In this document: one piece after another, positions 25,501 to 34,400 of the stretch
Position numbering within the stretch: position 1 is the stretch's first letter
How the letters are laid out: the number at the start of each line of letters is the position of its first letter
Assembly: GCA_045597645.1 (NCBI GenBank)
Contig: JAZLKM010000027.1
Location: forward strand, 92,121 to 156,120
Reading direction: 5' to 3'
Length of the DNA: 64,000 bases
From: JAKSSE01 sp045597645
GTDB taxonomy: Bacteria; Bacillota; Clostridia; Lachnospirales; Lachnospiraceae
Notes under the pieces: model-generated
Databases searched by the model: none
Told to the model about the DNA's origin: nothing
The model's input: the letters and a program-made list of their open reading frames with translations, nothing else
Program-made: the position numbers and the translations under genes

Positions 25501-28500
25501 GAAGTCCTCTCCCTCTACCAGGCTCTCCCCTGAATGTAGTACTGAAACATTAGGTGTTACCGGTGCTCCATTTGCATATCCCATTGAGCCAACTGATATA
25601 CTTACATTTGGATCACTAGAAATATTAACCTTATCAATAGTAAATGCAGCTGTTACTGTACCTGCGTAATTTCCTCGTCCTGTAACTGTAACTGTCGCTG
25701 TTCCTGCATTCTTATTATCTGTGTAGCCCACAAGATAGTCTGTACCCTGTCTCAAGGTTATGCCATTGTGTTTAACTGTGATTTCAGGCTCTATTTTGCG
25801 TCCAGTATAAGTCTTAGAAAGAGTTCCAAGTCCATTCTCATTATAAGTAATTACAGCACCATCTATTGACTGGCCTGCTATTACAAATGTGCCACCCTTG
25901 CTTCCAACGGTTAGTGTTGACGCTGCAGGAGTCTTCGCTGTAATGGTATAAGAAGCCGTTCCTACATCTGTATTCCTATTGTATGTAATATCATAGTTGC
26001 TTCCGCTGGTGAGGGCTGTACCCGCAACATATACTCCATATGTATCCAATGGTGTCTTTGGGTTGCCATCAAAAGCCTGCGCCGGAACTGTAGTCTCGCC
26101 ACTCGGTCCCTGAATACGCGCTGAAGCAAGGTTATAGTATATGCTGTAATTCTCTGCTTTAGAGTTCCTATAGTACTCTGAGGCATTAGTTACTGTAAGA
26201 TTAGCTCCCTTAAATGAAGCGCTGGTATTTCCTGATGTAGAAATATTGTAGTCTATTCCTGAAATAAGCGACTTATTACCAAGTTTAACTATTATTCCGG
26301 AAGGCACTACCGGTGCTCCAGTATACTCATAATATTCTGCTAAACCTGTGATATCTGCCTCAGACAAGTCTCCTACATACTTTACGTCGTAGGTAACAGT
26401 ACCAGTGTAATCACCTATACCAGTTACTACTATTCGTGCATCACCAGGTGAAATATTACCGTAATTTACAGTATAGTCTGTTCCCTTTATTAGAGTTGCC
26501 TTTGATCCGCCTTCTGCTTCACGCTCCACGTCAAAGGTTAAAGCCGGATTGTCTATCTCAAATCCGCTCTTTGTACTATTAAGCTTGACATTTATCTTCT
26601 CACCGTCACTAGGTACACCTGTTATTGTTACCTTTGATGTATTAGCTATGCTCAGCTTAATCTTAAATGTTTCAGTCAGAGATCCGCTGAAGGTCGCGCT
26701 ACTAGCGGTAACTGTTACAGTTGCAGTACCAGGATTTACGTTATTTGTGTATGTAACTGTGTATTCTGAGCTACTAAGTGGTACACTGTTGTACATTACA
26801 GTTACTCCTGGCTCAATATCACTTCCAGTATATACAAAATTGTAATCGCTTAGTGTGAGCGTCGCTCCGCTTAAGTCTCGCTTCTTTATTGTAAAGTTGA
26901 CATCCTTCGAGCTACCCTCGTAATTGCCTATACCAGTTATCTTGATAACAGGTGCTCCAGAAGCAGCTCCTGCATCCTTAATATCAATATTGTTGTCATA
27001 TACGTATGTGTAATCTACACCTGGCGCAAGGATTCTCGCTCCATCTTTCAATGTAAAGGTTGGCTCTATAGCGCTGCCAGTATATGAATATGTACCATGG
27101 CCAGTATCAGTATATGTAAATGCAGCTGATGCGATGTTGCCCTTTGATACCGTTACATTTATATCCTTGGTTCCCTCGTAGTTAGGACCTGCTCCAGTAA
27201 GTGTTACAGTATAGGTACCACTATCTGCGCCTATTGTCTCACCAGATGCCTCATAGTCAGCACCTCTTACCAGATCTATAGCGCTCATACCTGTAGGCAC
27301 ATATTTTACAGTCGTACCTGTCATGAAGTTGGTAGGTCCTGCTGTATATGTCAAAGAAGTGCTCTTCTTGCCTACTCCATCATATATGTCCACTTCTGCA
27401 GTGCTTATATCTACCTTTTTAATGGTGTAGTACACATAGATGGTTCCGTAGTACTCATTTTTTCCCTCTATAGTTACCATCTTCTGCTCAGGAGATGCAT
27501 TTACATCACCTGAATAGGTTACGGTATAGTTAGAGGCATCTACAGTGCTTGCGCTTGCTTTTACTGTCACCTTTGGGTTCTGCCCCATATAGGTGATCTC
27601 ATAGCTTCCATCAGCCTTCTTCACATATGCCGTTCCTGTAGGACTTAAAAGCTGCGCTGATGTTATCTGCTTACCTGCATTGAATGTTCCACTGTAGCTA
27701 CCGCTGTAATTTCCCTTACCTACTACTGTATACTCAAGTCCTACTCCTGGTGTGGTGCTGGTAACTTGAATATCATAATCTGTTCCTTCTTTAAGGGCTC
27801 TCTTACTTACATTTGCGTTGCCATTCCATCTGATAGAAATCTTTGGATAATATTTTCCATCAGCTCTCTTCTCGTATCCAGTAGGTACTCCCTTGGTCAC
27901 ATCGTCTGCACCAATATCCTTTGCCTTAATTGAGAAGTATATCCGAGCAGCCTTACTACCTTTATATTTTCCTGCACCCTGCACTGTTACATAAGCCGCA
28001 GTGCTACCTGCATCTGTGGTACCAGATACCGGATAAATTGCTGTATAAATGGCTGTTGACGATCCTGTATAGCTGGTTCCATCATCAATTGCCTTGACTA
28101 TCGGATTCTGTGAACTTCCATCATAAGTAGCCTCGTAATCTGACACGAAGTAATAATAATCTGCAGTATCTTTAGAAGAATCATGCGTTGCAGCGCCACT
28201 TCCAGTTCCAAGATAGAAGGTTACTTCATCGAGTGACCTATTCTTAATTTCAAAGCTCTCTGTTGTAGTTCCTGTAAGATTTTTCTTTCCAGTGATAGTT
28301 ACAACATGTGTGCCGATACTCTTTCCGTCACCATCCACGCTGATATCGTAATTGTCAGTTGACATCACTTTTCCGTTGTATGTGACTTTTACAGGCGGTT
28401 TCACTACGCTTCCTGTAAAGATTACATCCTCCACGTCAACCTGTAATTCCGGACCTGCTGCCGATAAATCATAAGGAGAAATCTCATATTCAGCAGTCAT

Positions 28501-31185
28501 TGTTCCGGTAAAGTTGCCCTTTCCTTCTACAGTGACGGTGGCTGTACCTACATCAGTATTATTCTGATATCCACTCGACTTAATCACATAGTCTGTGCCA
28601 CTAACCAGTGTACCGATATTTCTGTTTCCTGTAACATAAGTCAAATCGCTGGCATTCAGGGTTATTGGTGACCCTGTATATGTCCGAGTTGCTGCAGCCA
28701 CTTCCAGACCAGCTGGCAGTTCCATTGGCTCAATTTCAAAATTAACTACCTTAGAGCCAGTAATAAATCCTGAAGGATCAATTGCAGTAAGTGTAACTAT
28801 TGCCTGTCCTGCATTTACATTATTTGAGTATTCTACTTTATAGTCACGCTTTGAAAGTGTATTTCCTCCCAGCATTACTTTTACTACAGGCGTCTGAGCT
28901 TTACCGCTGTACACGGTGCTATATCTATCCGCAGCCACTCCTGCAAGTTGTACATCTGCGCTTTCAATTCCTCCAGCAATTGTAAAGTAGATATATTTAT
29001 TTCCATCGAAGTTAGAATCATCTGTCGCTCTAACCAGAAGTGTTCCTGTACCTGGCTGTACATTGTTCTGCCAACTTCTATATGTAAATGCGCTGGCTGG
29101 TACAGAAATTGATGTTCCCTTGGAGTTAATAAATGAAAGACTTACATCAAAGGTAATTGGCTCTCCTGTATACGCTTTTGTGATTGGGTCGCCTGCTACA
29201 TCAATACCTGTAGTAAGTGATCTTGGCTCAATGGTAAATGTATCTGTCAGTACACCTCTATAACCCTTAGATGATTCACCGGTGAGCTTCATTGTCGCCT
29301 CTCCGGCATCAACGTTATTGTCGTAAGACACAACAATCGCACCACTAGCCACCAATGTGCTTAGTGATACTGCTGTTCCATTTTCATCGTAGAAATCGAT
29401 ATCTGCATCTTTGATATCGCCTGTTCCATCTGCTTCGTAAGTAATTGCTCGGCCATCGTAAGTAATTGACAGTGCATTGTCTATATCAAACTCCCAATCA
29501 CTCATATCTATGGTTGCACCACTAGACGGAGCTTCAGTTGCTATAAGATCTAGATTTCCTGTGTAATTTCCCTTACCTGTTACTTTTACTTTATATGTAA
29601 TTTCAGTAGAGCTCTGAGCTATTTTTATCGGTGCTGCCACATCGTAGTCTGTTCCATTATTGAGTGTAGTACCTCCTGACTGCACTGTAATGCCAGACAC
29701 CGCTCCATTTACAACAGTAGCTACACACGGAGGCGCTGACAGAGTTGAGATATCAAATGGCTTTATAGCGAAGTTTCTTTGTACTGTGCCCACACCATCC
29801 AGGTTGATATCGATTCGTCCTGTGCCTACGCCCGAATTGTTAGAATATACAGGTGAACCAATGGTAGTGATATTTGTGGCTGTAACAGCCGGCTCATATA
29901 CATTTGTACCTGGTATATATGTAACGTTAGTATCGTATTCAAGCTTGTACACTTTTACAGTCACATCTGCATGCTTTCCCGTTGGGGAATCTGTATAGGC
30001 TGTGATAGTAGCCGTGCCTACAGCATTCGGTGTAACTACACCAGTTGTAGGATTTACCGTAACCGATGGATCGCTAGACACGAATTTGATAGGTCTTGCC
30101 ACAGAATCAGAGCACGATGCCACAACTGTAGTGCTCTCATTCATGTTGAGGTCTAAATATCTGGTTGTAGCCCCACTGATGCTGACTGTATATGCGCCTG
30201 CATCTGCGCTGCTCTCATCATACATGACGCTAATTAAATCTGCATCGCCATTTCCTACCATTGCTTTATCTCCGCTGGTAGTTCCTGTTATCTTTACTGC
30301 TACGGTCATAGCTGTCCCTGGGCTATAAACTGTACCTGTATTTACATCAACGTCTATCCTTGCAAGTTCATTATTGGTAAAGTGCTCTGTACCACTGCCC
30401 TTCAAGACTCCATTTATCCATACTTCGTATGACACATCGTCCGAAGTAACAGTTGCACCCGCCCCTACTACAGAAAGGACGTTGCGCTCTATAGTAAGAC
30501 CATCTATGCTTGCTGTAGGTACAGCATCTGGCAGCGCACCCTCGGTATCAGGTGCCTCCTCCGGAGCATTCTCCTGAACTCCCTCCTCATATGGCACTTC
30601 TACAGCGGGTACTTCCTCAAGCTGTTCTTCAGATGCAGATTCGGTGTCATTGTCTGTCTCAGCCGAACTTGCATCGTCATTTTTCTTATCAGGCTCCTCA
30701 GCTGACTTTTCTGCTGGTGATACTACTGCACCTACTGGCGCTAAAAGTTCTGGCGAGCCTACTGCTCCTACGGGTGAGAGCGGTGATGGCATTTCTTCTG
30801 CGCACTTGTCACAAAATCCGTCCCCTGTTGTATCCTCGCACTGCTCGTCTGCATCCTTTGCCTCGCCACAAATACTACATCTGACTGTATGATATCCATC
30901 TGAATCATCTGACTCATGAATATATACTGAAAAATCGTGTGCGCATGGAAAATTAGCTCCTGATCCAAGATAGAAGCTGACTCTATTAACGCTCTCATAT
31001 TTTGAGCCTACAGTATACGACAGTGAAAACTCTCCATTTGACGCCATAGACTGTGTGCCTGAAATAGTTCCATGTGTTCCACCGTCTGCTCTAGACATAT
31101 TCTGCCAATCCCCCGGCATACCTGTGAATATCATGGCCAGCGCCAGTACTGCAGCAAATATCCTGTTTCTCAGCTTTATCTTCAT
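22507..31185 (-). CDS. Giant secreted repeat protein (MBG-like/Ig-like, Fn3)
   Basis: A 2892-residue surface protein. It has a signal peptide (about 1-34). A Cys/His cluster lies at 81-128 (CAHDF, CSICGEAK, GDGFCDKC). An acidic Pro/Glu spacer (about 135-225) follows, then an Ig-like region and a BIg2-type domain (about 345-430, GVVTPNAVGTATITAY). About 25 repeats of 75-100 residues follow, of the MBG type, with recurring YTG...P.V.V, GTDY.V.Y..N...GTATVTV and GKGNYTGT elements. Two fibronectin III domains (from about 2700 and 2795) end the protein. There is no C-terminal sorting signal or membrane helix. Such proteins act as long adhesins or matrix components. It heads the operon with the sortase. 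GGGAGGAG precedes ATG 31185. Confidence 0.88.
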   Translation of the reverse strand: MKIKLRNRIFAAVLALAMIFTGMPGDWQNMSRADGGTHGTISGTQSMASNGEFSLSYTVGSKYESVNRVSFYLGSGANFPCAHDFSVYIHESDDSDGYHTVRCSICGEAKDADEQCEDTTGDGFCDKCAEEMPSPLSPVGAVGSPELLAPVGAVVSPAEKSAEEPDKKNDDASSAETDNDTESASEEQLEEVPAVEVPYEEGVQENAPEEAPDTEGALPDAVPTASIDGLTIERNVLSVVGAGATVTSDDVSYEVWINGVLKGSGTEHFTNNELARIDVDVNTGTVYSPGTAMTVAVKITGTTSGDKAMVGNGDADLISVMYDESSADAGAYTVSISGATTRYLDLNMNESTTVVASCSDSVARPIKFVSSDPSVTVNPTTGVVTPNAVGTATITAYTDSPTGKHADVTVKVYKLEYDTNVTYIPGTNVYEPAVTATNITTIGSPVYSNNSGVGTGRIDINLDGVGTVQRNFAIKPFDISTLSAPPCVATVVNGAVSGITVQSGGTTLNNGTDYDVAAPIKIAQSSTEITYKVKVTGKGNYTGNLDLIATEAPSSGATIDMSDWEFDIDNALSITYDGRAITYEADGTGDIKDADIDFYDENGTAVSLSTLVASGAIVVSYDNNVDAGEATMKLTGESSKGYRGVLTDTFTIEPRSLTTGIDVAGDPITKAYTGEPITFDVSLSFINSKGTSISVPASAFTYRSWQNNVQPGTGTLLVRATDDSNFDGNKYIYFTIAGGIESADVQLAGVAADRYSTVYSGKAQTPVVKVMLGGNTLSKRDYKVEYSNNVNAGQAIVTLTAIDPSGFITGSKVVNFEIEPMELPAGLEVAAATRTYTGSPITLNASDLTYVTGNRNIGTLVSGTDYVIKSSGYQNNTDVGTATVTVEGKGNFTGTMTAEYEISPYDLSAAGPELQVDVEDVIFTGSVVKPPVKVTYNGKVMSTDNYDISVDGDGKSIGTHVVTITGKKNLTGTTTESFEIKNRSLDEVTFYLGTGSGAATHDSSKDTADYYYFVSDYEATYDGSSQNPIVKAIDDGTSYTGSSTAIYTAIYPVSGTTDAGSTAAYVTVQGAGKYKGSKAARIYFSIKAKDIGADDVTKGVPTGYEKRADGKYYPKISIRWNGNANVSKRALKEGTDYDIQVTSTTPGVGLEYTVVGKGNYSGSYSGTFNAGKQITSAQLLSPTGTAYVKKADGSYEITYMGQNPKVTVKASASTVDASNYTVTYSGDVNASPEQKMVTIEGKNEYYGTIYVYYTIKKVDISTAEVDIYDGVGKKSTSLTYTAGPTNFMTGTTVKYVPTGMSAIDLVRGADYEASGETIGADSGTYTVTLTGAGPNYEGTKDINVTVSKGNIASAAFTYTDTGHGTYSYTGSAIEPTFTLKDGARILAPGVDYTYVYDNNIDIKDAGAASGAPVIKITGIGNYEGSSKDVNFTIKKRDLSGATLTLSDYNFVYTGSDIEPGVTVMYNSVPLSSSEYTVTYTNNVNPGTATVTVTASSATFSGSLTETFKIKLSIANTSKVTITGVPSDGEKINVKLNSTKSGFEIDNPALTFDVEREAEGGSKATLIKGTDYTVNYGNISPGDARIVVTGIGDYTGTVTYDVKYVGDLSEADITGLAEYYEYTGAPVVPSGIIVKLGNKSLISGIDYNISTSGNTSASFKGANLTVTNASEYYRNSKAENYSIYYNLASARIQGPSGETTVPAQAFDGNPKTPLDTYGVYVAGTALTSGSNYDITYNRNTDVGTASYTITAKTPAASTLTVGSKGGTFVIAGQSIDGAVITYNENGLGTLSKTYTGRKIEPEITVKHNGITLRQGTDYLVGYTDNKNAGTATVTVTGRGNYAGTVTAAFTIDKVNISSDPNVSISVGSMGYANGAPVTPNVSVLHSGESLVEGEDFTYTAGNNTDTGTGVDGSISAGPYVTITGIGNFTGVKTKGFEIKPTDISSGLVKISENSVVYDGKKHNPTVKILVPTKPNPASDADYTEVAVSNYTVDTGGVTDIVDVATYNMKVTGNAPNFTGTLNTTFAVTPKDLANSDGTAYNTNIEVDELSGQDYTGAAVTFADDKIVVWDVVNDVKTKLVKDRDYTFSYENNTKAAAATDENAPAVVIRGKGNYQGTIKKTFSIGEELNDTNYKLQFTGPQSFSYNGAAHKPTTAYVVKKSDGSRVSTANYTIEWPIDQISAGTKIVKAVGKNNYYGTLEAEYQIAQANWTDAMVEAKLSIPQDENGTYITAYTGKEIKPTTTVRIKNDSINLNQLLTEGVDYTVEYDDNTGISTALTHAAVRIIIGGDVNGVTSNYAGPSTVTVPFDIDPIKMSAANVRIAMKPNPEANYNGGAEVLPDYYEVIYTNVDGVETVLDRDFDYQLEFTNAKDEEVSSALNNFNAGKITMHVVGVPGGNFVGEVTADYNIYADLGDTSDTPAITVEDQPYIGDIVKPVIPVVSGGNTLELPDVSGDGATFSNEGFTVIYSSTDEYETVGRITVNSNDTTYYRGSLLVDFNIVKDLSNILCKLDPDKYEYTGQGVELEYYYYYKNDPSKKHIVFDDNATTIEYDKLGADGGVLKALGDKAPKEVGKYRAHIYLKPYTGVPAKEFTFTFEITANPISKDMIKVSHGDGINTLYADGVHKAMPIVTITTDEGTVLRSGTDYDVTYGCGSHDNKTPYVGCVNVKFKGTYVADDTDGIDTDSDGVKDTLHYTFDLEPYPVSNFAVGDVSDTSVTLTWDRNTFPTGYYIYVYENDRYKGHTPSIASTNNSYTVSSLPTGGTLTPGATYRFVILSYVNVGGTEYLRKYAKSVTAVTRPSDLTLYATAGNAGEVNLSWTWSTNKPSSVKVLKSTDGVSNWELVALVPAQYSKLTQKGLNRGQTYYFRAIPYVVTGEEQITEGNSSRTVKVTIK

Positions 31186-31253
31186 AAGTCTCCTCCCGGC
31201 ATTGCACCAGTTGTACTTTGGGCATACCTAGCCCTTATAATCTATTTTTATCT

Positions 31254-31280
31254 TTATCGGACACGTTGAAAGAAAAATTA
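31254..31280 (-). promoter_or_regulatory. Sigma-28-like promoter of the giant surface protein operon
   Basis: Minus strand TAAT, 15 nt, TCCGATAA; it matches the SigD consensus TAAA-N15-GCCGATAA at 10 of 12 positions. It lies about 70 nt before the start codon. A leader hairpin GGGC/GCCC (31221-31235) follows. Confidence 0.5.
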
Positions 31281-31324
31281 ACCTTCCAAGAATTACTTGT
31301 TGAAATACAAATCAATTAGATGTA

Positions 31325-32257
31325 TTACAGCAGCATTCTTACGCATCCGTACATTCCAGCATCATTTCCAAGAGTTGCAAGGTTAATCTTTGTCTCTTTG
31401 CATGCATGGAATGCATACTTCTCGTAGCCTTTGGCTATCATATCTGTAAGCACATTCCCTGCCTTAGATACTCCACCACCTATTACAAATACTCCAGGGT
31501 TGGTAACCACTGCCATATTGGCCATGGCTCTTCCCAAAATGTCACAGATATAATCTGCCACCTGTGTAGACAGTTCGTCACCAGCTTTCACTCCGTCCCA
31601 CAGATCCTTTGCTGTAACCTCTGTGCTACTGAGTGTCGATGTGCCTTCATATTTCTCAAGAGCTTCCTTTGCGAGTCTTGCCATTCCTGTCGCGCTGGCA
31701 TATTGCTCAAGGCATCCCTTACCTCCACATCCACAGGTTCTCGTCTCAGAAGGATTTACCTTCATGTGCCCTATCTCGCCGCCTGCGCCATTTGCACCTA
31801 CTACAAGCTTGCCGTCTACAGCTACTCCACCACCTACTCCGGTGCCAAGTGTAAGCATTATCATATCGCCATAGCCTTTGCCACCGCCCTGCCATAGCTC
31901 TCCGAGCGCTGCAACATTTGCGTCATTTCCTATCTCAGCCCTTACGCTAAGTCTTTTCTCCATGATTTCCTTTGCCGGAGTAACACCCCAGCCCAAGTTA
32001 GCGCACTTATTCACTATACCCTCTTTATTTACTGGGCCTGGACATCCAATACCTACACCAAAGATATCATCCTTGGTAAGCCCCCTTTTCGCCAGGTATT
32101 CCTCTATTGATACTGCGATGTCCTCGAGGATATGCGAACCACCATCTGATGTATCCGTCTTGATTTCCCACTTGTCCTCAAGTATTCCATCTTTAGTGAA
32201 AAATCCCATCTTTACTGTGGTTCCACCTATATCTACTCCAAATGCGTAGTTTGACAT
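31325..32257 (-). CDS. ROK-family glucokinase
   Basis: A 310-residue ROK kinase that phosphorylates glucose at C6 with ATP in the cytoplasm. The phosphate motif is AFGVDIGGTTVKMGFFTKDG, the ATP/sugar region is IGNDANVAALGELWQG and LTLGTGVGGG, and the zinc-binding ROK signature GEIGHMKVNP precedes CGCGGKGCLEQYAS. No DNA-binding domain is present, so it is an enzyme rather than a repressor. It lies 29 nt after the penicillin-binding protein gene and may be cotranscribed with it. Hexose from cellobiose phosphorolysis (see 59332-61809) would need such a kinase, which is inference. Confidence 0.9.
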   Translation of the reverse strand: MSNYAFGVDIGGTTVKMGFFTKDGILEDKWEIKTDTSDGGSHILEDIAVSIEEYLAKRGLTKDDIFGVGIGCPGPVNKEGIVNKCANLGWGVTPAKEIMEKRLSVRAEIGNDANVAALGELWQGGGKGYGDMIMLTLGTGVGGGVAVDGKLVVGANGAGGEIGHMKVNPSETRTCGCGGKGCLEQYASATGMARLAKEALEKYEGTSTLSSTEVTAKDLWDGVKAGDELSTQVADYICDILGRAMANMAVVTNPGVFVIGGGVSKAGNVLTDMIAKGYEKYAFHACKETKINLATLGNDAGMYGCVRMLL

Positions 32258-32286
32258 CTCATTACCTCTTTCGTTTCTAATGTAAT

Positions 32287-34398
32287 CTATTCTTCAGCCG
32301 GAATCTCCTGTATTATCTGCTCCGGCGATATCTCTTGCTCCTGTGGTACTATCTCCTGCGGCAATATTGGCTGACCATTCTCGTCGTACTGTGTTCCAAG
32401 AGGATTACCCTTGTCATCCCGCATTTCGATCAGATTGCCATATTCATCGTATATCCAGCTCGGATGCTCCCAATAATCTGGCAGCTCCTGAAACTCTTCT
32501 CTGCGCTTGCTCTCATACTCATACTCTGGTGACAACAGTAATCCCAGCTGTCCCAGCCCCTTGTGTATTTCCTCCATATAGCTTTGCCATATGTAGGAAG
32601 GGTATGTAGAGCCCTTAAGCTCCTCCACTGTCTGTGGCATATCACAGCCAACCCATACGCTTGTCGTGAAATACCTCGTATATCCTACGAACCAACCGTC
32701 TTTATTATCGTTTGTAGTTCCAGTCTTGCCTGCCGCCTGCATATCTTCAAGCTGAGCTTGTCGACCCGTGCCTGCTGTCATAACAGACATCATCATGTCT
32801 GTCATCTGGCGAGATGCCTGTCTGGTATACACCTGCTTTTCTATTTGATTCGAATTATATATTTCATTTCCACTTGCATCCGTTATGCGAACTATGCATG
32901 TAGGCGCTCTATATTGTCCATCATTCTGCAATGTTGCATAGGCGGCTGCCATCTCCAAAGGAGACACTCCATATGTAAGCCCACCCAGTGCAGCAGGCAA
33001 TCTATAGTCTTCTTTATCAATTCTCTGGAAATCCATATCCAGCAGATATCCCAAGCCCACCCTAGGACTTATCTCATCAAATAGCTTCCAAGCAACAGTA
33101 TTCTTACTGCTTGTGACAGCCTGTCTGAACGTTATCTCACCCGCATAATATTCGTCTACATTAGCTGGACCATCCTCCAGCTCCTCGTCCAATACGATGG
33201 TATCTGGCGTATATCCGCGCTCAAGACATGGCGTGTAAACTATCAACGGCTTTATGGTGCTACCTGGTTGCCTGTAGCTCTGATAAGCCCGGTTAAGCGT
33301 GTAGAGTCCATCCGACTCATCTCTGCCACCTACTATTGCCTTGACATAACCGGTTGTATTGTCTATACACACTGCCGCACCCTGTACAGGATCTCCTTTT
33401 TCTCCGTACAATCCTTCAAGGCCACTATCTATAGCCCTCTGCAGCGATTCCTGCATATCTAGGTCAATTGAAGTATATACCTGATATCCGTTGTTGAATT
33501 GTATTCCACCTTGAGACTCTAGTGCCTCATCAACACAGTGATATATGTATGTCTCGACATAATTTATTTTGTCGTAATACGTTCTCTCGATGTTTATCTG
33601 CTCTGTAATGGCCGCATCATATGTGCTTTTAGATATCCTGCCATCCTCCAGCATTTCACCAAGGATGATATTTCTTCTATCTATGGTGCTTTCAAAGTTC
33701 ACCATCGGATCATATTTGGTAGGACTATTTGGTATCGCACACAGAAATGCTGTCTGCGACAAGCTTAGTGCTGAAAGTGGCTTTGCAAAATAACCTTCTG
33801 CTGCCGCCTCTATACCATAAAATCCATTGGCAAAATATATGTTGTTAAGATAGAACTCCAGTATCTGATCCTTTGAATATCTCTCCTCCAGCTCAATCGC
33901 TAGGAAAAGTTCCTTTATTTTCCTCTCCCAGGTACGCTCAGGAGTCAGATATATATTCTTGGCCAGCTGCTGCGTTATGGTACTTCCACCCTGCGTCACT
34001 TCCCTATCCTGGAACATTGCCACAGCAGCTCTTGCAATACCTTTTATATCGTAGCCCTTGTGCTTGTAGAACTTCTTGTCCTCTATACTGGTTATTGCAT
34101 ATCTCGCATTTAGCGGTATTTCACTAATCGTAATATAATTCGAGTCCTGGTCTGGGCGCAGTCTCGAAATTACATTTCCGCTGGCATCGTACACATATCC
34201 CGTCTCTGTAGGTCTGAAATCCTCCACAGTGGAGGTCCTGGCAATCTTTTTCGCCTCCTTTCGCAGTTGCGAAACTTCACTTGCGTATCCTCCAAACAGG
34301 TAATAGCACAAGAAGCCTACTATTCCCAGGAAAAGTACCAGCTGTATTCTGATAAAAATCCAAAATCCTCGGTATTTTTTCCGCTTATTCCTAGCCAT
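32287..34398 (-). CDS. Class A penicillin-binding protein (PBP1a type)
   Basis: A 703-residue bifunctional peptidoglycan synthase. It has a short cytoplasmic N-terminus, a membrane helix (about 12-35), and a glycosyltransferase-51 domain with TSIEDKKFYKHKGYD, GGSTITQQLAKNIYL and KIKELFLAIELEERYSK. The transpeptidase domain has serine motif PGSTIKPL (about residue 377), SSKN and KTGTTN (about 559). An acidic Pro/Gln-rich tail ends the protein. It polymerises and cross-links peptidoglycan outside the membrane. It starts 2 nt after the ATPase gene. Length is typical. Confidence 0.93.
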   Translation of the reverse strand: MARNKRKKYRGFWIFIRIQLVLFLGIVGFLCYYLFGGYASEVSQLRKEAKKIARTSTVEDFRPTETGYVYDASGNVISRLRPDQDSNYITISEIPLNARYAITSIEDKKFYKHKGYDIKGIARAAVAMFQDREVTQGGSTITQQLAKNIYLTPERTWERKIKELFLAIELEERYSKDQILEFYLNNIYFANGFYGIEAAAEGYFAKPLSALSLSQTAFLCAIPNSPTKYDPMVNFESTIDRRNIILGEMLEDGRISKSTYDAAITEQINIERTYYDKINYVETYIYHCVDEALESQGGIQFNNGYQVYTSIDLDMQESLQRAIDSGLEGLYGEKGDPVQGAAVCIDNTTGYVKAIVGGRDESDGLYTLNRAYQSYRQPGSTIKPLIVYTPCLERGYTPDTIVLDEELEDGPANVDEYYAGEITFRQAVTSSKNTVAWKLFDEISPRVGLGYLLDMDFQRIDKEDYRLPAALGGLTYGVSPLEMAAAYATLQNDGQYRAPTCIVRITDASGNEIYNSNQIEKQVYTRQASRQMTDMMMSVMTAGTGRQAQLEDMQAAGKTGTTNDNKDGWFVGYTRYFTTSVWVGCDMPQTVEELKGSTYPSYIWQSYMEEIHKGLGQLGLLLSPEYEYESKRREEFQELPDYWEHPSWIYDEYGNLIEMRDDKGNPLGTQYDENGQPILPQEIVPQEQEISPEQIIQEIPAEE

Positions 34399-34400
34399 TC

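Noticed and set aside
30552..30892. Plus-strand ORFs opposite the acidic spacer of the giant protein
   Set aside because: Low-complexity antisense reading of the giant gene, without ribosome binding site.
31201..31253. Cyclic-di-GMP riboswitch in the leader of the giant gene
   Set aside because: Only one GGGC/GCCC hairpin; the conserved GEMM core is absent.
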